A DNA stretch of 64,000 nucleotides from Planctomycetaceae bacterium (GCA_003233055.1 QIKP01000057.1:1-64000); one strand, 5' to 3'; positions 8,313 through 17,504 are shown, counted from the stretch's first letter. Notes: generated by a model from the letters alone, not told the origin. Translations and numbers: made by a program.

Positions 8313-8338
8313 GCGAGCCGGGTCGTCCTCGACCCCGG
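8313..8338 (+). repeat. Family F repeat, GCGAGCCGGGTCGTC...GACCCCGG
   Basis: Imperfect inverted repeat whose parts CGGGTCGTC and GACCCCGG fold back. Near-identical copies occur at 24786-24811 and, reversed, at 31225-31250. Confidence 0.55.
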
Positions 8339-8421
8339 CCCGACCATCGGACGGACGCCACTATACGCCCCCGTCCCCCCTTCCAGCAACGGTCACGGAT
8401 AGCCGTCGCACGTCGAAACGC

Positions 8422-8427
8422 TATAAT
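8422..8427 (+). promoter_or_regulatory. Possible -10 box (TATAAT) upstream of guaA
   Basis: A perfect TATAAT 93 bp before the guaA ATG. No good -35 match lies 16-18 bp upstream, so the call is weak. Confidence 0.3.
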
Positions 8428-8451
8428 CCTGGATTCGTCCCGTAGCTCAAT

Positions 8452-8487
8452 CCAATAACCGACGAGGCGTAGCTCGTCGGTTATTGG
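8452..8487. repeat. Family A repeat with perfect 15-bp arms
   Basis: The usual core is extended on both sides to CCAATAACCGACGAG ... CTCGTCGGTTATTGG, a perfect 15-bp stem with a GCGTAG loop. It lies in the guaA leader, 33 bp before the ATG. Confidence 0.85.
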
Positions 8488-8519
8488 CGCTGACTGACAA
8501 CTAACTGGAATTTTTTCCC

Positions 8520-10085
8520 ATGGATGTTTCTGCTACCCCCCGCCTAGCTGATGAAAAAGTGCTGGTGCTCGACTTCGGCTCGCAGCTCGCCCAGTTGATC
8601 GCCCGACGAGTCCGCGAGCAGCATGTCTACTGCGAGATCGTTCGGCACGACATTACCGCCGATCGGCTCCGCGAACTCGCACCGAAGGGGCTCATCCTCT
8701 CCGGGGGGCCCAACAGTGTCTACGACGACGGCGCGCCGCAATGCGATCCGGCACTCTTCGACCTGGGCATTCCAGTGCTTGGCATCTGTTATGGGATGCA
8801 GCTCGCTTGCCAAGCGCTGGGGGGCAAAGTGCAAAGTGTGCCGAGCCGCGAGTATGGTCGCGCGCAGTGCCAAGTCACCAACAGCGACGACCTCTTCGCT
8901 AATGTCCCCCGTGAGACCGAAGTTTGGATGAGTCATGGCGACCAAGTCACGGCGATCGACGAGAACTTTACCCCCATCGCCCTGACCGATACCTGCCCTT
9001 ACGCCGCGGTGAGGCATCGCCGGCTGCCAGTCTTTGGGTTGCAGTTTCATCCCGAAGTGACCCACACGGTCGAAGGGAAGACGATCCTTGCCAACTTCGT
9101 CCGGACGGTTTGCGGCTGTCGCGGCTCGTGGCGGCTGGGCGACTTTGCCGACGAGACGATCGCCCACGTGCGCCAAGTCGTCGGCGACGACCGGGTGATT
9201 TGCGGGCTCTCGGGGGGCGTCGATTCGGCGGTCGTTGCGGCGTTACTCGCCAAAGCCATCGGCCCGCAGCTCTCTTGCATCTTGGTCGACAACGGTCTGT
9301 TGCGAAAGGACGAAGCGCGGGCCGTGGTCGAAGAGTTCACCACCCACTTCAAGGCTGACCTGCATGTGGTGGAGGGCGAAGAGCGGTTCCTCGCGCAGCT
9401 TGCGGGCGTCGTCGATCCGCAAGAGAAACGCCGGCGGATTGGCCATGAGTTCATCGAGTGTTTCAAGGAAGAGGCCGACAAAATCAAGGGCGTGAAATAC
9501 CTCGCGCAAGGGACGCTCTACCCTGATGTGATCGAGAGTGGCGCTTCGGCCGATGGCCCGGCGGAGACGATCAAGCTGCACCACAACGTTGGCGGCTTGC
9601 CCAAGGAATTGGGCTTTGAGCTAATCGAGCCGCTGCGGGATTTGTTCAAGGACGAAGTTCGCCAGCTCGGTTTGCAGCTCGGTTTGCCGGAAGAGATCGT
9701 TTGGCGGCACCCGTTCCCCGGCCCGGGGCTGGCGGTCCGCTGCTTGGGGGAAGTGACGCGTGAGAAGCTCGATACGCTCCGCGACGCCGATGCGATCGTC
9801 GTCGGCGAGATCCAAGCGGAAGGACTCTACCGCGCGACGAGCCAATCGTTCGCCGTCCTGCTGCCGGTGCAAAGCGTCGGCGTGATGGGGGATAGTCGAA
9901 CGTACGAAGGAACGATCTGTGTCCGCAGCGTCAACACCGACGACTTCATGACCGCCGACTGGAGCCATCTGCCGCACGAACTCCTAAGCCGCATCTCGAC
10001 ACGCATCATCAACGAAGTGCAAGGCGTGAACCGGGTGGTCTACGACATCTCCAGCAAACCCCCCGCCACGATCGAATGGGAATAA
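8520..10085 (+). CDS. guaA: GMP synthase (glutamine-hydrolysing)
   Basis: 521 residues, normal length. The N-terminal class I glutamine amidotransferase domain has the nucleophile in GICYGMQ (Cys about 90) and the His-Glu pair in QFHPEVTHT. The PP-loop of the ATP pyrophosphatase domain is [10 protein letters not shown] near residue 230. The C-terminal dimerisation domain ends in the invariant TIEWE. It converts XMP to GMP with glutamine. It stands alone, divergent from surE, with a family A hairpin just before the start that could affect translation. Confidence 0.97.
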   Translation: MDVSATPRLADEKVLVLDFGSQLAQLIARRVREQHVYCEIVRHDITADRLRELAPKGLILSGGPNSVYDDGAPQCDPALFDLGIPVLGICYGMQLACQALGGKVQSVPSREYGRAQCQVTNSDDLFANVPRETEVWMSHGDQVTAIDENFTPIALTDTCPYAAVRHRRLPVFGLQFHPEVTHTVEGKTILANFVRTVCGCRGSWRLGDFADETIAHVRQVVGDDRVICGLSGGVDSAVVAALLAKAIGPQLSCILVDNGLLRKDEARAVVEEFTTHFKADLHVVEGEERFLAQLAGVVDPQEKRRRIGHEFIECFKEEADKIKGVKYLAQGTLYPDVIESGASADGPAETIKLHHNVGGLPKELGFELIEPLRDLFKDEVRQLGLQLGLPEEIVWRHPFPGPGLAVRCLGEVTREKLDTLRDADAIVVGEIQAEGLYRATSQSFAVLLPVQSVGVMGDSRTYEGTICVRSVNTDDFMTADWSHLPHELLSRISTRIINEVQGVNRVVYDISSKPPATIEWE

Positions 10086-10090
10086 CCGTG

Positions 10091-10114
10091 TGGCGAGGCC
10101 CGCTTCAGCGGGCC
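10091..10114 (+). repeat. Family B hairpin after guaA (possible terminator)
   Basis: GGCCCGC TTCA GCGGGCC, a 7-bp GC stem, 6 bp after the guaA stop. No T-run follows. Confidence 0.6.
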
Positions 10115-10186
10115 GGGCGGCGCGAATCAACACTAATTTTAGGTTAGCGATGATTAGTGTTCCCTCTTTTCTTTGTCGACGAAACA

Positions 10187-10594
10187 TCAATCGCTCAGGC
10201 AACACACGGGCATGATGCTGCGCGTTGGTTTGTAGAATCGTCGCATCGTTACAACGGCCACGCCGCCCAAGAACGGCAGCAACTGGCATGCCGCGAGAAT
10301 GTAACAAAAAGCGCGGTCGCCGTCGAATAGTCCCCTCCAATCCTCGAAGACCATCGCGATACCGTAGTAGGCCGAAACGATGGCAGGCACCATGCCGCAA
10401 GTCATCGTGCCAATCCAAAAAGCTCGCCACGCTCGCCGGGAATAGATGACCCCGCCCATGTAGATCGCCGGAGCGAGGAAGCTCAGCAACGTGAGGAGAC
10501 AAGCACTCAATACACCTGGCAGGGCGAACATGAGGGCCAAGTAAACGGACGAAACGGCCATGGTAATGAGCAAATGTCGCACAGTAAACCGCAT
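10187..10594 (-). CDS. Small membrane protein of planctomycete MRFTVRHLL type
   Basis: 135 residues from ATG 10594, with GGAGATGG upstream. It starts MRFTVRHLLITMAVSS, a start shared by many planctomycete membrane proteins of unknown role, and has four hydrophobic segments (about residues 7-22, 27-46, 53-72 and 92-111). A short Cys-containing tail follows (MPVCCLSD). No function can be assigned. Confidence 0.7.
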   Translation of the reverse strand: MRFTVRHLLITMAVSSVYLALMFALPGVLSACLLTLLSFLAPAIYMGGVIYSRRAWRAFWIGTMTCGMVPAIVSAYYGIAMVFEDWRGLFDGDRAFCYILAACQLLPFLGGVAVVTMRRFYKPTRSIMPVCCLSD

Positions 10595-10904
10595 GAGGCC
10601 ATCTCCGTCTTGTGTTTTCGTGAGGCTGGAGTCTACCAATGGGTGCCCGGAACATACAACAGTAGCCGCCGAGCTACGCCCCGTCGGACCGACGAGACGT
10701 AGCTCGGCGGCTAGGTGTCGTCCGCATGCACCCTACGGACTGCCATGGAATAGCCCGAGGGGTTAGAATACCACGTTCGTAACTCGCTTCGCGTCTGCCG
10801 CATGGTATCCAATCGGCAGAAGAGGGGGGTGTTTTGCGAAGTTACCACGGTGCTGACGCCCCCCGCTCGCCATTTTTCCTTGAATCCCGATTCCCCCTAC
10901 AACA
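10595..10904. other. Gene-free stretch between divergent genes
   Basis: 310 bp between the small membrane protein and ettA. It holds one family A doublet (10663-10713) and a TAGAAT -10-like box at 10764-10769 pointing toward ettA; no -35 is evident. Confidence 0.5.
10663..10713. repeat. Family A inverted doublet with compensatory changes
   Basis: Two family A halves face each other with no spacer. Both outer arms have changed together: CCGCCGAG on the left and CTCGGCGG on the right instead of CCGACGAG and CTCGTCGG, so the outer 16 bp still pair perfectly. Confidence 0.85.
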
Positions 10905-12581
10905 ATGTCGCAAAAACATATCTACCAAATCGCTGGCCTTACCAAGAAAATCGATCAGCGGCTCGTGCTCGACGACATCCACCTCGCTTTTTATCCCGGG
11001 GCGAAGATTGGCGTCCTTGGCCGGAATGGGTCGGGGAAAAGTACGCTGCTGCGGATCATGGCGGGGCAAGACACCGACTTCGACGGCGAGGCGAAGCTCT
11101 CCGATGGGTTCACCGTCGGGCTCCTGGAGCAGGAGCCGCAGCTCGACCCAAAGAAAAACGTTCAGGAAAACGTCGAGGAGGCGGTCGCCGAGACGCGAGC
11201 CATGCTTGCGGAGTTCGAGGCACTGGGCGACAAGTACGCCGAGGTGGCGGACGATCCCGACGCGATGGAAAAACTGATGAACCGGCAGGCGACGCTGCAA
11301 GACCGCATCGACGCGACCAACGCCTGGGAGATCGACCGGCAGATCGACATCGCGATGAACGCCATGAACTTGCCCGCTGGCGACGCCGACGTGACGAAGC
11401 TCTCCGGCGGCGAACGACGGCGCGTGGCGCTCTGCCAACTGCTGCTCCGAAAGCCCGACCTCTTGCTCCTCGACGAACCGACCAACCATCTCGACGCCGA
11501 GAGCGTCGCCTGGCTCGAACGATTCTTGAAGGAGTATGCAGGGACGATCGTGGCGGTCACCCATGATCGGTACTTCCTCGACAACGTGGCGGGATGGATT
11601 TTGGAACTCGATCGGGGCAAAGGGATCCCTTGGGAAGGCAATTACACGAGCTGGCTCGAGCAAAAGCACAAGCGGCTCCAAGTCGAAGAGAAGCAAGAGA
11701 CCGCCCGGCAGCGAACGCTCAAACGCGAGCTGGAGTGGGTCCGCATGGCCCCCAAGGCGCGGCAGTCGAAGAGCAAAGCCCGTGTCGCCGCCTACGAACA
11801 GATGGTGAACGAAGATTTTGACGCCAAGGAAAAGGAACTCGAGATTCACATTCCGCCTGGGCCCCGGCTCGGGGACCTGGTCATCGAAGCACGCGACCTG
11901 TCGAAGGCGTATGGCGAGAACGTGCTGCTCGACAAAGTCAACTTTCGCCTCCCGCCGGGAGGGATCGTCGGCATCATCGGCCCGAACGGTGCGGGCAAGA
12001 CGACCCTCCTCAAGATGCTCATGGGCATGGAAGAACCTGACGACGGGACGCTCACCATGGGCCCGACGGTCGAGCTGGGCTACGTCGATCAGTCGCGGGA
12101 CGAACTCTCGGCCAACAACACCGTCTACCAGGAAATCTCCGAAGGGCACGAAACGCTCGACATGGGGGGACGCAAGCTCAACGCCCGGGCGTACGTCTCG
12201 CGGTTTAACTTCCAGAAGGCCGACCAGCAGAAGAAGGTCGGCATCCTCTCGGGAGGCGAGCGGAACCGGGTCCACTTGGCCAAGCTCCTCCGCCGCGGGT
12301 CGAATGTGCTCCTGCTCGACGAACCGACGAACGACCTCGATGTCGACACGCTTCGGGCCCTGGAAGAAGCGGTCGCCAACTTCGCCGGCTGCGCGGTGGT
12401 GGTGAGCCACGATCGTTGGTTCCTCGACCGGCTGGCGACCCACATCTTGGCGTTCGAAGGCGACGGCTACGTCCACTGGTGCGAAGGGAATTTCCAAGAT
12501 TACGAGCGCGAACGACGCGAGCGATTTGGCGAGCAGGCCGACGAACCAAGGCGATTCCGCTACAAACGGCTCCATGCGTAA
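10905..12581 (+). CDS. ettA: Energy-dependent translational throttle protein EttA (ABC-F)
   Basis: 558 residues, close to the ~555 of EttA. There are two ABC domains: Walker [10 protein letters not shown] near residue 40 and GPNGAGKTT near 365, signatures LSGGERRR and LSGGERNR, and Walker [12 protein letters not shown] and [11 protein letters not shown]. The linker between them is charged ([19 protein letters not shown]), the ABC-F P-site tRNA-interaction motif, with the EttA-type arm before the first signature. ABC-F proteins act on the ribosome and have no membrane part. The gene is monocistronic; no strong ribosome site is seen before the ATG. Confidence 0.93.
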   Translation: MSQKHIYQIAGLTKKIDQRLVLDDIHLAFYPGAKIGVLGRNGSGKSTLLRIMAGQDTDFDGEAKLSDGFTVGLLEQEPQLDPKKNVQENVEEAVAETRAMLAEFEALGDKYAEVADDPDAMEKLMNRQATLQDRIDATNAWEIDRQIDIAMNAMNLPAGDADVTKLSGGERRRVALCQLLLRKPDLLLLDEPTNHLDAESVAWLERFLKEYAGTIVAVTHDRYFLDNVAGWILELDRGKGIPWEGNYTSWLEQKHKRLQVEEKQETARQRTLKRELEWVRMAPKARQSKSKARVAAYEQMVNEDFDAKEKELEIHIPPGPRLGDLVIEARDLSKAYGENVLLDKVNFRLPPGGIVGIIGPNGAGKTTLLKMLMGMEEPDDGTLTMGPTVELGYVDQSRDELSANNTVYQEISEGHETLDMGGRKLNARAYVSRFNFQKADQQKKVGILSGGERNRVHLAKLLRRGSNVLLLDEPTNDLDVDTLRALEEAVANFAGCAVVVSHDRWFLDRLATHILAFEGDGYVHWCEGNFQDYERERRERFGEQADEPRRFRYKRLHA

Positions 12582-12600
12582 CCGCCGATGGAGGAGGCAC

Positions 12601-12624
12601 TGGCAAGGCCCGCTTCAGCGGTCC
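12601..12624 (+). repeat. Family B hairpin after ettA
   Basis: GGCCCGCTTCAGCGGTCC, one G:T-type mismatch in the stem, 20 bp after the ettA stop. Confidence 0.6.
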
Positions 12625-12631
12625 GGGCGGG

Positions 12632-12659
12632 TTGCCCCCAACGACAAAATGGCTAGAAT
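12632..12659 (+). promoter_or_regulatory. Putative sigma-70-type promoter for rpsR
   Basis: TTGCCC, 16-bp spacer, TAGAAT, ending 56 bp before the rpsR ATG. TAGAAT boxes also precede ettA, ubiB and the TolC-like gene. Confidence 0.4.
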
Positions 12660-12715
12660 GTGGGGTCACCCACTCTCTCTCTCGATTAGTCCACGATACC
12701 TGTAGGCGATTTTCC

Positions 12716-12964
12716 ATGTTCAAGCGACGCAACAAAAACAAGAAGAAGGCCCCGAAGAAGGATCCTGTCTACGTCGATGGCATCCGCCCCCGGCCGATGT
12801 ACGTCGATTACAAAGACCTGGAGCTTCTCGGCAAGCTGACCAACCGGCATGGCCGCATCGTTAGCCGCCGCAAGACGGGCTGCCACGCCGCGAGCCAGCA
12901 CGCGATCTCCAAAGCGATCAAGCGAGCCCGATTCATGGGCCTGATGCCTTACGTGGGCGACTGA
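12716..12964 (+). CDS. rpsR: 30S ribosomal protein S18
   Basis: 82 residues with the S18 core DYKDLELLGKLTNRHGRI and SRRKTGCHAASQHAISKAIKRAR, ending FMGLMPYV. A basic N-terminal extension (FKRRNKNKKKAPKK) precedes the core. S18 binds next to S6 on the 30S platform. The gene is not beside rpsF or rplI here, so it is transcribed alone. An upstream in-frame ATG at 12416 would run antisense-like sequence and is rejected. Confidence 0.92.
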   Translation: MFKRRNKNKKKAPKKDPVYVDGIRPRPMYVDYKDLELLGKLTNRHGRIVSRRKTGCHAASQHAISKAIKRARFMGLMPYVGD

Positions 12965-13116
12965 TTGCAGGTGTTTCGTAACACGAACGCGGAGTGGTTG
13001 TCATCGGCTTCGGCGGGCTAGTGGGAGGGGGCGATTTGTTCCATCCCCCCCTAATCTATCCATTGCCTGCGCCGGATTCGTTAGATTCGTCCGATTCGTG
13101 GTTCCTTCTTGCCCCC

Positions 13117-13542
13117 ATGTCGCAGCGATTCTCCACCCAACGACTTGTCGAATTCAGCGATACCGACATGGCCGGTATCATGCACTTCGCCTCCTTTTTC
13201 CATTACATGGAATCCGTCGAGCATGAATTCCTGCGGAGCCTGGGGCTAAGCGTCTACAGCAAGATCGACGGCCACGAGATTAGCTTCCCGCGGGTCGCTG
13301 CGAAGTGCGACTTTGCTTCGCCCGCCAGGTGTGAAGATCTCTTGGACGCGCATCTGGTTATCCTGCGGATTGGCACCACAAGCTGGACCTATCGGATCGA
13401 CTTTGAGCGGGAAGGCCAGCCGGTGGCGTCGGGCCAGGTGACGGCTGTTTGCTGCCGCATTTTTCGCGACCGACCGCCCGAGTCGATGCCTCTCCCGCAA
13501 GAAGTTCTCGCATTGCTGGAGCCGTTTCTAGCCGCTCCTTAG
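13117..13542 (+). CDS. Acyl-CoA thioesterase, YbgC/4HBT hot-dog fold
   Basis: 141 residues. VEFSDTDMAGIMHFASFFHYMESVEHEFL holds the catalytic Asp of the 4-hydroxybenzoyl-CoA thioesterase family (YxDTDxxGxxxxxxYxxxxExA pattern) and the helix that follows. The rest is the expected strands of one hot-dog fold. Family members cleave acyl-CoA or acyl-ACP thioesters; the substrate is unknown. The ATG at 13117 follows a degenerate TTCGTCCGATTCGTGGTT repeat rather than a ribosome site. Confidence 0.82.
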   Translation: MSQRFSTQRLVEFSDTDMAGIMHFASFFHYMESVEHEFLRSLGLSVYSKIDGHEISFPRVAAKCDFASPARCEDLLDAHLVILRIGTTSWTYRIDFEREGQPVASGQVTAVCCRIFRDRPPESMPLPQEVLALLEPFLAAP

Positions 13543-13578
13543 CAGTAGGTCGGGCTTCCAGCCTGATGCGACTGGGGC

Positions 13579-13607
13579 GACGCGCCTGCCGCTGAAACGG
13601 CATCGCC
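13579..13607 (-). repeat. Family B hairpin repeat
   Basis: GCCGCTGAAACGGC stem with a one-base bulge, between the thioesterase and the ATPase gene. Confidence 0.6.
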
Positions 13608-13670
13608 GGGGATCAAGCCTCGCCAGGTGCCCCGCTTGGCGTTGGGGGCCCGGCGGCTCACAATGGCGGC

Positions 13671-14333
13671 ATGCTCCGACTCGTCGCCCACGATTTGAGA
13701 AAAGAATACCCGACGCCGGCCGAGCCGCTGGTCGTCTTGGACCAGGTATCGCTCTCGCTCGACCAGGGAGAGAGTCTTGCGATTGTCGGGCCGAGCGGGT
13801 CGGGGAAAAGCACCCTCCTGGCGATTCTCGGAGCGCTCGACCGCCCGACCTCGGGACAAGTGACGCTCGGCGAGGTCGATCCCTTTTCGCTCTCCGAAAG
13901 CGACCTCGCTGCCTTCCGCCGCGAAAAGGTCGGGTTTGTCTTTCAAGACCACCACCTCTTGCCGCAACTATCGGTCATGGAAAACGTCCTCCTCCCCCTC
14001 CTGGCCGATCGGCGGCCTTGTCGTCGGGACCAACTCCGGGCCGAGCAGTTGATCGATCGGGTCGGCCTGGCCGATCGGCAAACCCACCGGCCGGCGGAAC
14101 TCTCAGGGGGCGAGCGGCAACGGGTAGCGATCGCCCGGGCTCTGATCCGGTCGCCACGCTTGCTGCTGGCCGACGAACCGACCGGCAACCTGGATGCCGC
14201 GACCGCGACACAGGTTGGGCAAACTCTGATCGACTTACAGCAAGAGGAAGAGGAGTCGCTTTTGGTGGTGGTGACCCATAGTGAATCGCTCGCAAACAGG
14301 CTGCAACAAAAACTCCGCCTCGACAAGGCGTAG
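13671..14333 (+). CDS. LolD/MacB-type ABC transporter ATP-binding protein
   Basis: 220 residues. Walker A is GPSGSGKST (about residues 40-48), the Q-loop is [18 protein letters not shown], the signature [15 protein letters not shown] and Walker [13 protein letters not shown]. The HHLLP...ENV pattern and short length match the MacB/LolD/FtsE group, which works with FtsX-type permeases that move lipoproteins or peptides. No permease adjoins it; the only FtsX-type permease in the window is 19 kb away on the other strand (33160-36510). The last residues (LDKA) and stop codon come from a family A repeat variant. Confidence 0.85.
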   Translation: MLRLVAHDLRKEYPTPAEPLVVLDQVSLSLDQGESLAIVGPSGSGKSTLLAILGALDRPTSGQVTLGEVDPFSLSESDLAAFRREKVGFVFQDHHLLPQLSVMENVLLPLLADRRPCRRDQLRAEQLIDRVGLADRQTHRPAELSGGERQRVAIARALIRSPRLLLADEPTGNLDAATATQVGQTLIDLQQEEEESLLVVVTHSESLANRLQQKLRLDKA

Positions 14334-14344
14334 CTCGTCGGCTA
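14320..14344 (+). repeat. Family A repeat overlapping the end of the LolD-type gene
   Basis: Variant TCGACAAGGCGTAG then CTCGTCGGCTA. Its GAC AAG GCG TAG is read as Asp-Lys-Ala-stop. Confidence 0.8.
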
Positions 14345-14350
14345 GTGGCC

Positions 14351-14379
14351 TGGCGATGCCACTTCAGCGGCAGTGCGCC
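14351..14379 (+). repeat. Family B hairpin repeat
   Basis: GGCGATGCCACTTCAGCGGCAG, directly after a family A copy; the A-B order and spacing equal those at 28811-28868. Confidence 0.7.
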
Positions 14380-14428
14380 GGGCGCAACGGACTACCCACA
14401 ACGGACAACCCAACAGGAGAGAACCTCG

Positions 14429-14917
14429 ATGCATATTTCGGATATTGGGAAGCTACTCGGCAGCGACGATCTCGAAACACAACGCCAAGCGGCGGAGCGG
14501 TTAAGCCAGAACGCCGAGGCGGCCGTCGAAGTCGCCGTGGTCGTGGTCGAGCATTCGGGCGATTCCGATCGGGTGGTCGCGGAATACTGCGTGGCGACGC
14601 TCGAAGACCTCGGCCCCCCGGCGGCCAGTTCGCTCGAAAGCCTCGCGCAGCTCACGCAGTCCAACAACTCCGACGTCGCCTACTGGGCCGCCACGCTCCT
14701 GGGCCGTGCCGGGGTAACCGCTGCGGAACAGGCGGGCGCGTTGGGCCAACTGCTGGGCAGTGAGGCGGCGGAGACGGTCCGAGAGCGAGCGGCCTGGGCG
14801 CTCGGGCGGATCGGTCGGGCGGCGGAGGCGGCCCGCCCTCATCTGGAATCGGCGACGAAAGCGACGTCGAAGCGGATCGCCCTGGCCGCCACCAAAGCCC
14901 TCGACGCCCTCGGGTAG
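14429..14917 (+). CDS. HEAT-repeat domain protein
   Basis: 162 residues made of helical repeats rich in Ala, Leu and Glu: ETQRQAAERLSQNAEAAVEV, VAEYCVATLEDLGPPAASSL, DVAYWAATLLGRAGVTAAEQ, VRERAAWALGRIGRAAEAA and RIALAATKALDALG, about 35 residues apart. This is the HEAT/PBS-lyase repeat pattern, a scaffold for protein binding; the partner is unknown. AGGAGA lies 8 bases before the ATG. A GC minisatellite follows the gene. Confidence 0.8.
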   Translation: MHISDIGKLLGSDDLETQRQAAERLSQNAEAAVEVAVVVVEHSGDSDRVVAEYCVATLEDLGPPAASSLESLAQLTQSNNSDVAYWAATLLGRAGVTAAEQAGALGQLLGSEAAETVRERAAWALGRIGRAAEAARPHLESATKATSKRIALAATKALDALG

Positions 14918-14930
14918 GCGGAGAGCCCTT

Positions 14931-14956
14931 GGCGAGGCCGCTTTAGCGGCCGTGAG
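14931..14956 (+). repeat. Family B hairpin repeat
   Basis: GGCCGCTTTAGCGGCC, a perfect 7-bp stem with a TT loop, 14 bp after the HEAT gene. Confidence 0.65.
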
Positions 14957-14960
14957 CGGA

Positions 14961-15020
14961 GGGCGGCGGAGGGCGGCGGAGGGCGGCGGAGGGCGGCGGA
15001 GGGCGGCGGAGGGCGGCGGA
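14961..15020. repeat. Minisatellite, 10-bp unit GGGCGGCGGA x 6
   Basis: Six perfect head-to-tail copies of GGGCGGCGGA, flanked on both sides by oppositely oriented family B hairpins (14931-14956 and 15041-15066). Confidence 0.9.
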
Positions 15021-15040
15021 GGCTATTGTTTACCGCTCCG

Positions 15041-15066
15041 CGCACGGCCGCTGAAGCGGCCTCGCC
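15041..15066 (-). repeat. Family B hairpin repeat
   Basis: GGCCGCTGAAGCGGCC, inverted relative to 14931-14956. Confidence 0.65.
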
Positions 15067-15072
15067 GTTGAA

Positions 15073-15100
15073 GACGCGCCGCCGCTGAAAACGCATCGCC
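15073..15100 (-). repeat. Family B hairpin repeat (degenerate)
   Basis: GCCGCTGAAAACGC, one arm decayed, right after the previous copy. Confidence 0.5.
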
Positions 15101-15119
15101 AGGGGGGGGCGGCCCAGGT

Positions 15120-15125
15120 TAGAAT
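15120..15125 (+). promoter_or_regulatory. Possible -10 box (TAGAAT) upstream of ubiB
   Basis: TAGAAT 47 bp before the ATG; no clear -35. Confidence 0.25.
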
Positions 15126-15172
15126 GGGGGAGCGGCTTACCCTTTCCCTGATTCACCCGACGCCTTCCCGCG

Positions 15173-16831
15173 ATGAAGATCTCGACGATCCCCCAGCTCT
15201 ATCGCAACCTCCACCGCTGGCGGGAAATCTTGGCGGTCCTGAGTAAGTACGGACTGGCAGGCTGGGCGAGCCGGCTTGGGATTCCTTTTGGGACCCATCT
15301 GCTCCGCAATCGCCAGGGGCAACTCCTGGTGAACGCCAGCCATGAGGAACGGATCCGGCTGGCGATCGAAGAGCTCGGGCCGACGTTCATCAAACTGGGG
15401 CAGGTCCTCAGCACCCGACCCGACCAGGTCGGCTTGGCCCTGGCCGATGAGCTGAGCCTCCTGCAACAAAGCCTCCCCGCCGACGCCCCCGAAGTGGTCC
15501 TTGCCTTGGTCGAGAAGGAACTGGGCCACCCGGTCGACGAGTGCTTCCGGACCTTCGATCCCGAGCCGGTCGCCTCGGCGTCGATCGGCCAGGTCCACCG
15601 GGCGACGCTCCACGACGGGACTGTCGTCGCGGTCAAAGTCCAGCATGCGGGCATCGAGAAACGGGTCCGGGTCGACCTGGAAATCCTGTCCGGGCTGGCC
15701 CAACTCTCCGAGCGCGTTCCGGAATGGCAGCCCTACCGACTCCGTTCGACCATGGCGGAACTGCAACGGATGATGCGGCGGGAGCTTGATTTCGATCGGG
15801 AACTTCGCAACCAGGAGCAGTTTGCCCGATTGTTTGCCGACGACCCGAAGGTTGTCGTGCCGAGGACTTATCCGGAACTTTCCACCGGCCGGGTCCTCAC
15901 GATGGAGTGGCTCGACGGGGAAAAGCTCTCCCACCTGACGGCCGACCAGCAGAGCGAAGAGGAGCGGGCCGGCTACGCCCGGCAGGGAGCCGCCATCTAC
16001 CTCAAGATGATTTTCGAGCATGGGTTCTACCATGCCGATCCGCATCCCGGGAACCTGATGCTGCTTCCGGGCGGGGCGATCGGCCTGCTCGACTTTGGCA
16101 TGGTCGGTCGGCTGGAGGATTCGCTCCGTGAGCAGGTGGAAGATTTGCTCGTAGCGATCACGTCCCACGATTCGAGGCGGTTGACGAGCGTCGTCCTGCG
16201 AATCGGCACCACCCCGCTCGGGCTCGACGACGTGGCGTTGGCGACCGACTTGGCCGCCTTCGTCGAGCAGTACGCCTACCAATCGTTGGACCGCTTCGAC
16301 CTGACCGGCGCGTTCCACGAGTTCATGGAGATCGTCCGCCGGTACGGGATCCTCCTCCCGAGTTCCGTCGCGCTGCTGATCAAAGTCCTCCTGATGCTCG
16401 AGGGGACCGCACGCCTGCTGGAGCCCGACTTTTCTCTGATGGAAATGATCGAGCCCTACCGAGGAACGATCCTGCGACGCCGCCTCTCCCCCCTACGGCA
16501 AGCTCGCAAACTGCGGAATCTCGGAAGCGAACTCGAGCAACTGGCCCTGATCGCACCGCGACGCCTTCGGGAAATTCTCGAGCAGGTCCAGCGAGGGAAG
16601 TTTGATGTCCATCTCGACCACCGGGGACTCGAGCCGTCGGTCAACCGGCTGGTGCTCGGGATGCTCACCAGCGCGCTGTTCCTCGGGTCGTCGCTCCTGG
16701 TGAGCCGAGACGTCTGGCCGCTGCAGGGAGTCTCGATGCCGGGGGCGATCGGCGTGGTCCTCAGCGCTCTGCTGGGCATTCGACTACTCCGCGCGATCCG
16801 CAAGTCAGGCCGCCTCGATCGGCGAGAATGA
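15173..16831 (+). CDS. ubiB: ABC1/UbiB-family atypical kinase
   Basis: 552 residues. Family motifs are all present: KLGQVLSTRPD (the KxGQ helix) near residue 74, the ATP-anchoring VAVKVQ near 155, ADPHPGNLM near 287 and LLDFGMVG near 305. Two hydrophobic helices at the C-terminus (about residues 500-540) anchor it to the inner membrane. UbiB-type proteins are ATPases needed for quinone synthesis or lipid handling. Planctomycetes often have several paralogues, so the exact role is open. No ubi genes adjoin it. Confidence 0.88.
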   Translation: MKISTIPQLYRNLHRWREILAVLSKYGLAGWASRLGIPFGTHLLRNRQGQLLVNASHEERIRLAIEELGPTFIKLGQVLSTRPDQVGLALADELSLLQQSLPADAPEVVLALVEKELGHPVDECFRTFDPEPVASASIGQVHRATLHDGTVVAVKVQHAGIEKRVRVDLEILSGLAQLSERVPEWQPYRLRSTMAELQRMMRRELDFDRELRNQEQFARLFADDPKVVVPRTYPELSTGRVLTMEWLDGEKLSHLTADQQSEEERAGYARQGAAIYLKMIFEHGFYHADPHPGNLMLLPGGAIGLLDFGMVGRLEDSLREQVEDLLVAITSHDSRRLTSVVLRIGTTPLGLDDVALATDLAAFVEQYAYQSLDRFDLTGAFHEFMEIVRRYGILLPSSVALLIKVLLMLEGTARLLEPDFSLMEMIEPYRGTILRRRLSPLRQARKLRNLGSELEQLALIAPRRLREILEQVQRGKFDVHLDHRGLEPSVNRLVLGMLTSALFLGSSLLVSRDVWPLQGVSMPGAIGVVLSALLGIRLLRAIRKSGRLDRRE

Positions 16832-16838
16832 GGGCGAT

Positions 16839-16866
16839 CTGGCGATGCCGCTTCAGCGGCAGGCGC
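16839..16866 (+). repeat. Family B hairpin repeat
   Basis: Consensus copy, GGCGATGCCGCTTCAGCGGC plus AGGCGC, 8 bp after the ubiB stop. Confidence 0.8.
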
Positions 16867-16871
16867 GGCGG

Positions 16872-17021
16872 CTACGGGCTTTCGGCTACGGTGGCGCGTT
16901 GTTCTAGCGCCGCTTCCACCCGATCGCTCAGCTCGGCCAACTGGTCGAGAAGCTGCAGATGGCGCGCGTTGAGATCGTCGAGCTGGACGGCATTGCCGGT
17001 CCTGTCGGTTGCGGGGGGCAT
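16872..17021 (-). CDS. Short conserved-looking coiled-coil protein
   Basis: 49 residues from an ATG at 17021. The core LDDLNARHLQLLDQLAELSD with RVEAALEQRA is a strong amphipathic heptad, as in small planctomycete proteins of unknown role. A longer reading from 17096 adds a proline-rich stretch and looks less like protein. No ribosome site is seen, so it could be a chance ORF, but the helix pattern is better than random. Confidence 0.45.
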   Translation of the reverse strand: MPPATDRTGNAVQLDDLNARHLQLLDQLAELSDRVEAALEQRATVAESP

Positions 17022-17203
17022 CGATCGGAGGGGGGAGCAAAAAGAAGGGGGGAGGGCGGGGCAACGCACGCCCGGCGGGGGGATGCTCTTCTTCATCGGC
17101 CCAGCAGGGGGGGAGCACCCAGCACGAATCGACCCGTCCGACGCCCCGAACCGCTCGACCCGATAAGGTGTGCCGAACCTACCAACCGTAACGGCCTGGC
17201 GGC

Positions 17204-17231
17204 CTGGCGATGCCGCTTCAGCGGCAGGCGC
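17204..17231 (+). repeat. Family B hairpin repeat
   Basis: Consensus copy in the gene-free stretch. Confidence 0.8.
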
Positions 17232-17432
17232 GTCGCGGAGGGCGCAGGCGGCACCGTCGTTACAACCGGTCTCTCGCGCGCCTCTCCTACCAGCCACTGG
17301 GATTTCAAGCCGATTCGCCCGATTCCCTTCTCCAAACCACCTCAGTTCGCCGATCCCTCTAGCTAGACGCTCCCTGCTGCGCTATACTGCGGGGCTACCA
17401 TTTGTTCCGTTGCCGATTGTCAGCGACGCCAA

Positions 17433-17457
17433 TAGCCGACGAGCTACGCCTCGTCGG
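17433..17457 (-). repeat. Family A palindromic repeat (singlet)
   Basis: TAGCCGACGAG, CTACGC, CTCGTCGG, 47 bp before the next gene start. Confidence 0.85.
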
Positions 17458-17504
17458 GACCCCAGTCAGCGGCCTGCATTTTTTTCACGAACGGAGAGTG
17501 ACCG

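Larger units (their letters stand above)
17022..17504. other. Gene-free stretch with repeats
   Basis: About 480 bp with no convincing gene. It contains a G-rich tract (17029-17090), a family B copy (17204-17231), a TATACT box (17383-17388) and a family A copy (17433-17457). Confidence 0.5.

Noticed and set aside
8438-8452. tRNA-like start GTCCCGTAGCTCAAT
   Set aside because: Only the first ~15 bases resemble a tRNA; no anticodon or T-arm follows, because a family A palindrome comes next.
10091-10114. Family B hairpins as intrinsic terminators
   Set aside because: The stems are strong and some follow stop codons, but no T-run follows and other copies lie upstream of genes, so the general call was not made.
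10842-12575. 577-codon ORF antisense to ettA
   Set aside because: Complete overlap with an unmistakable EttA; the composition is the usual mirror of a GC-rich gene.
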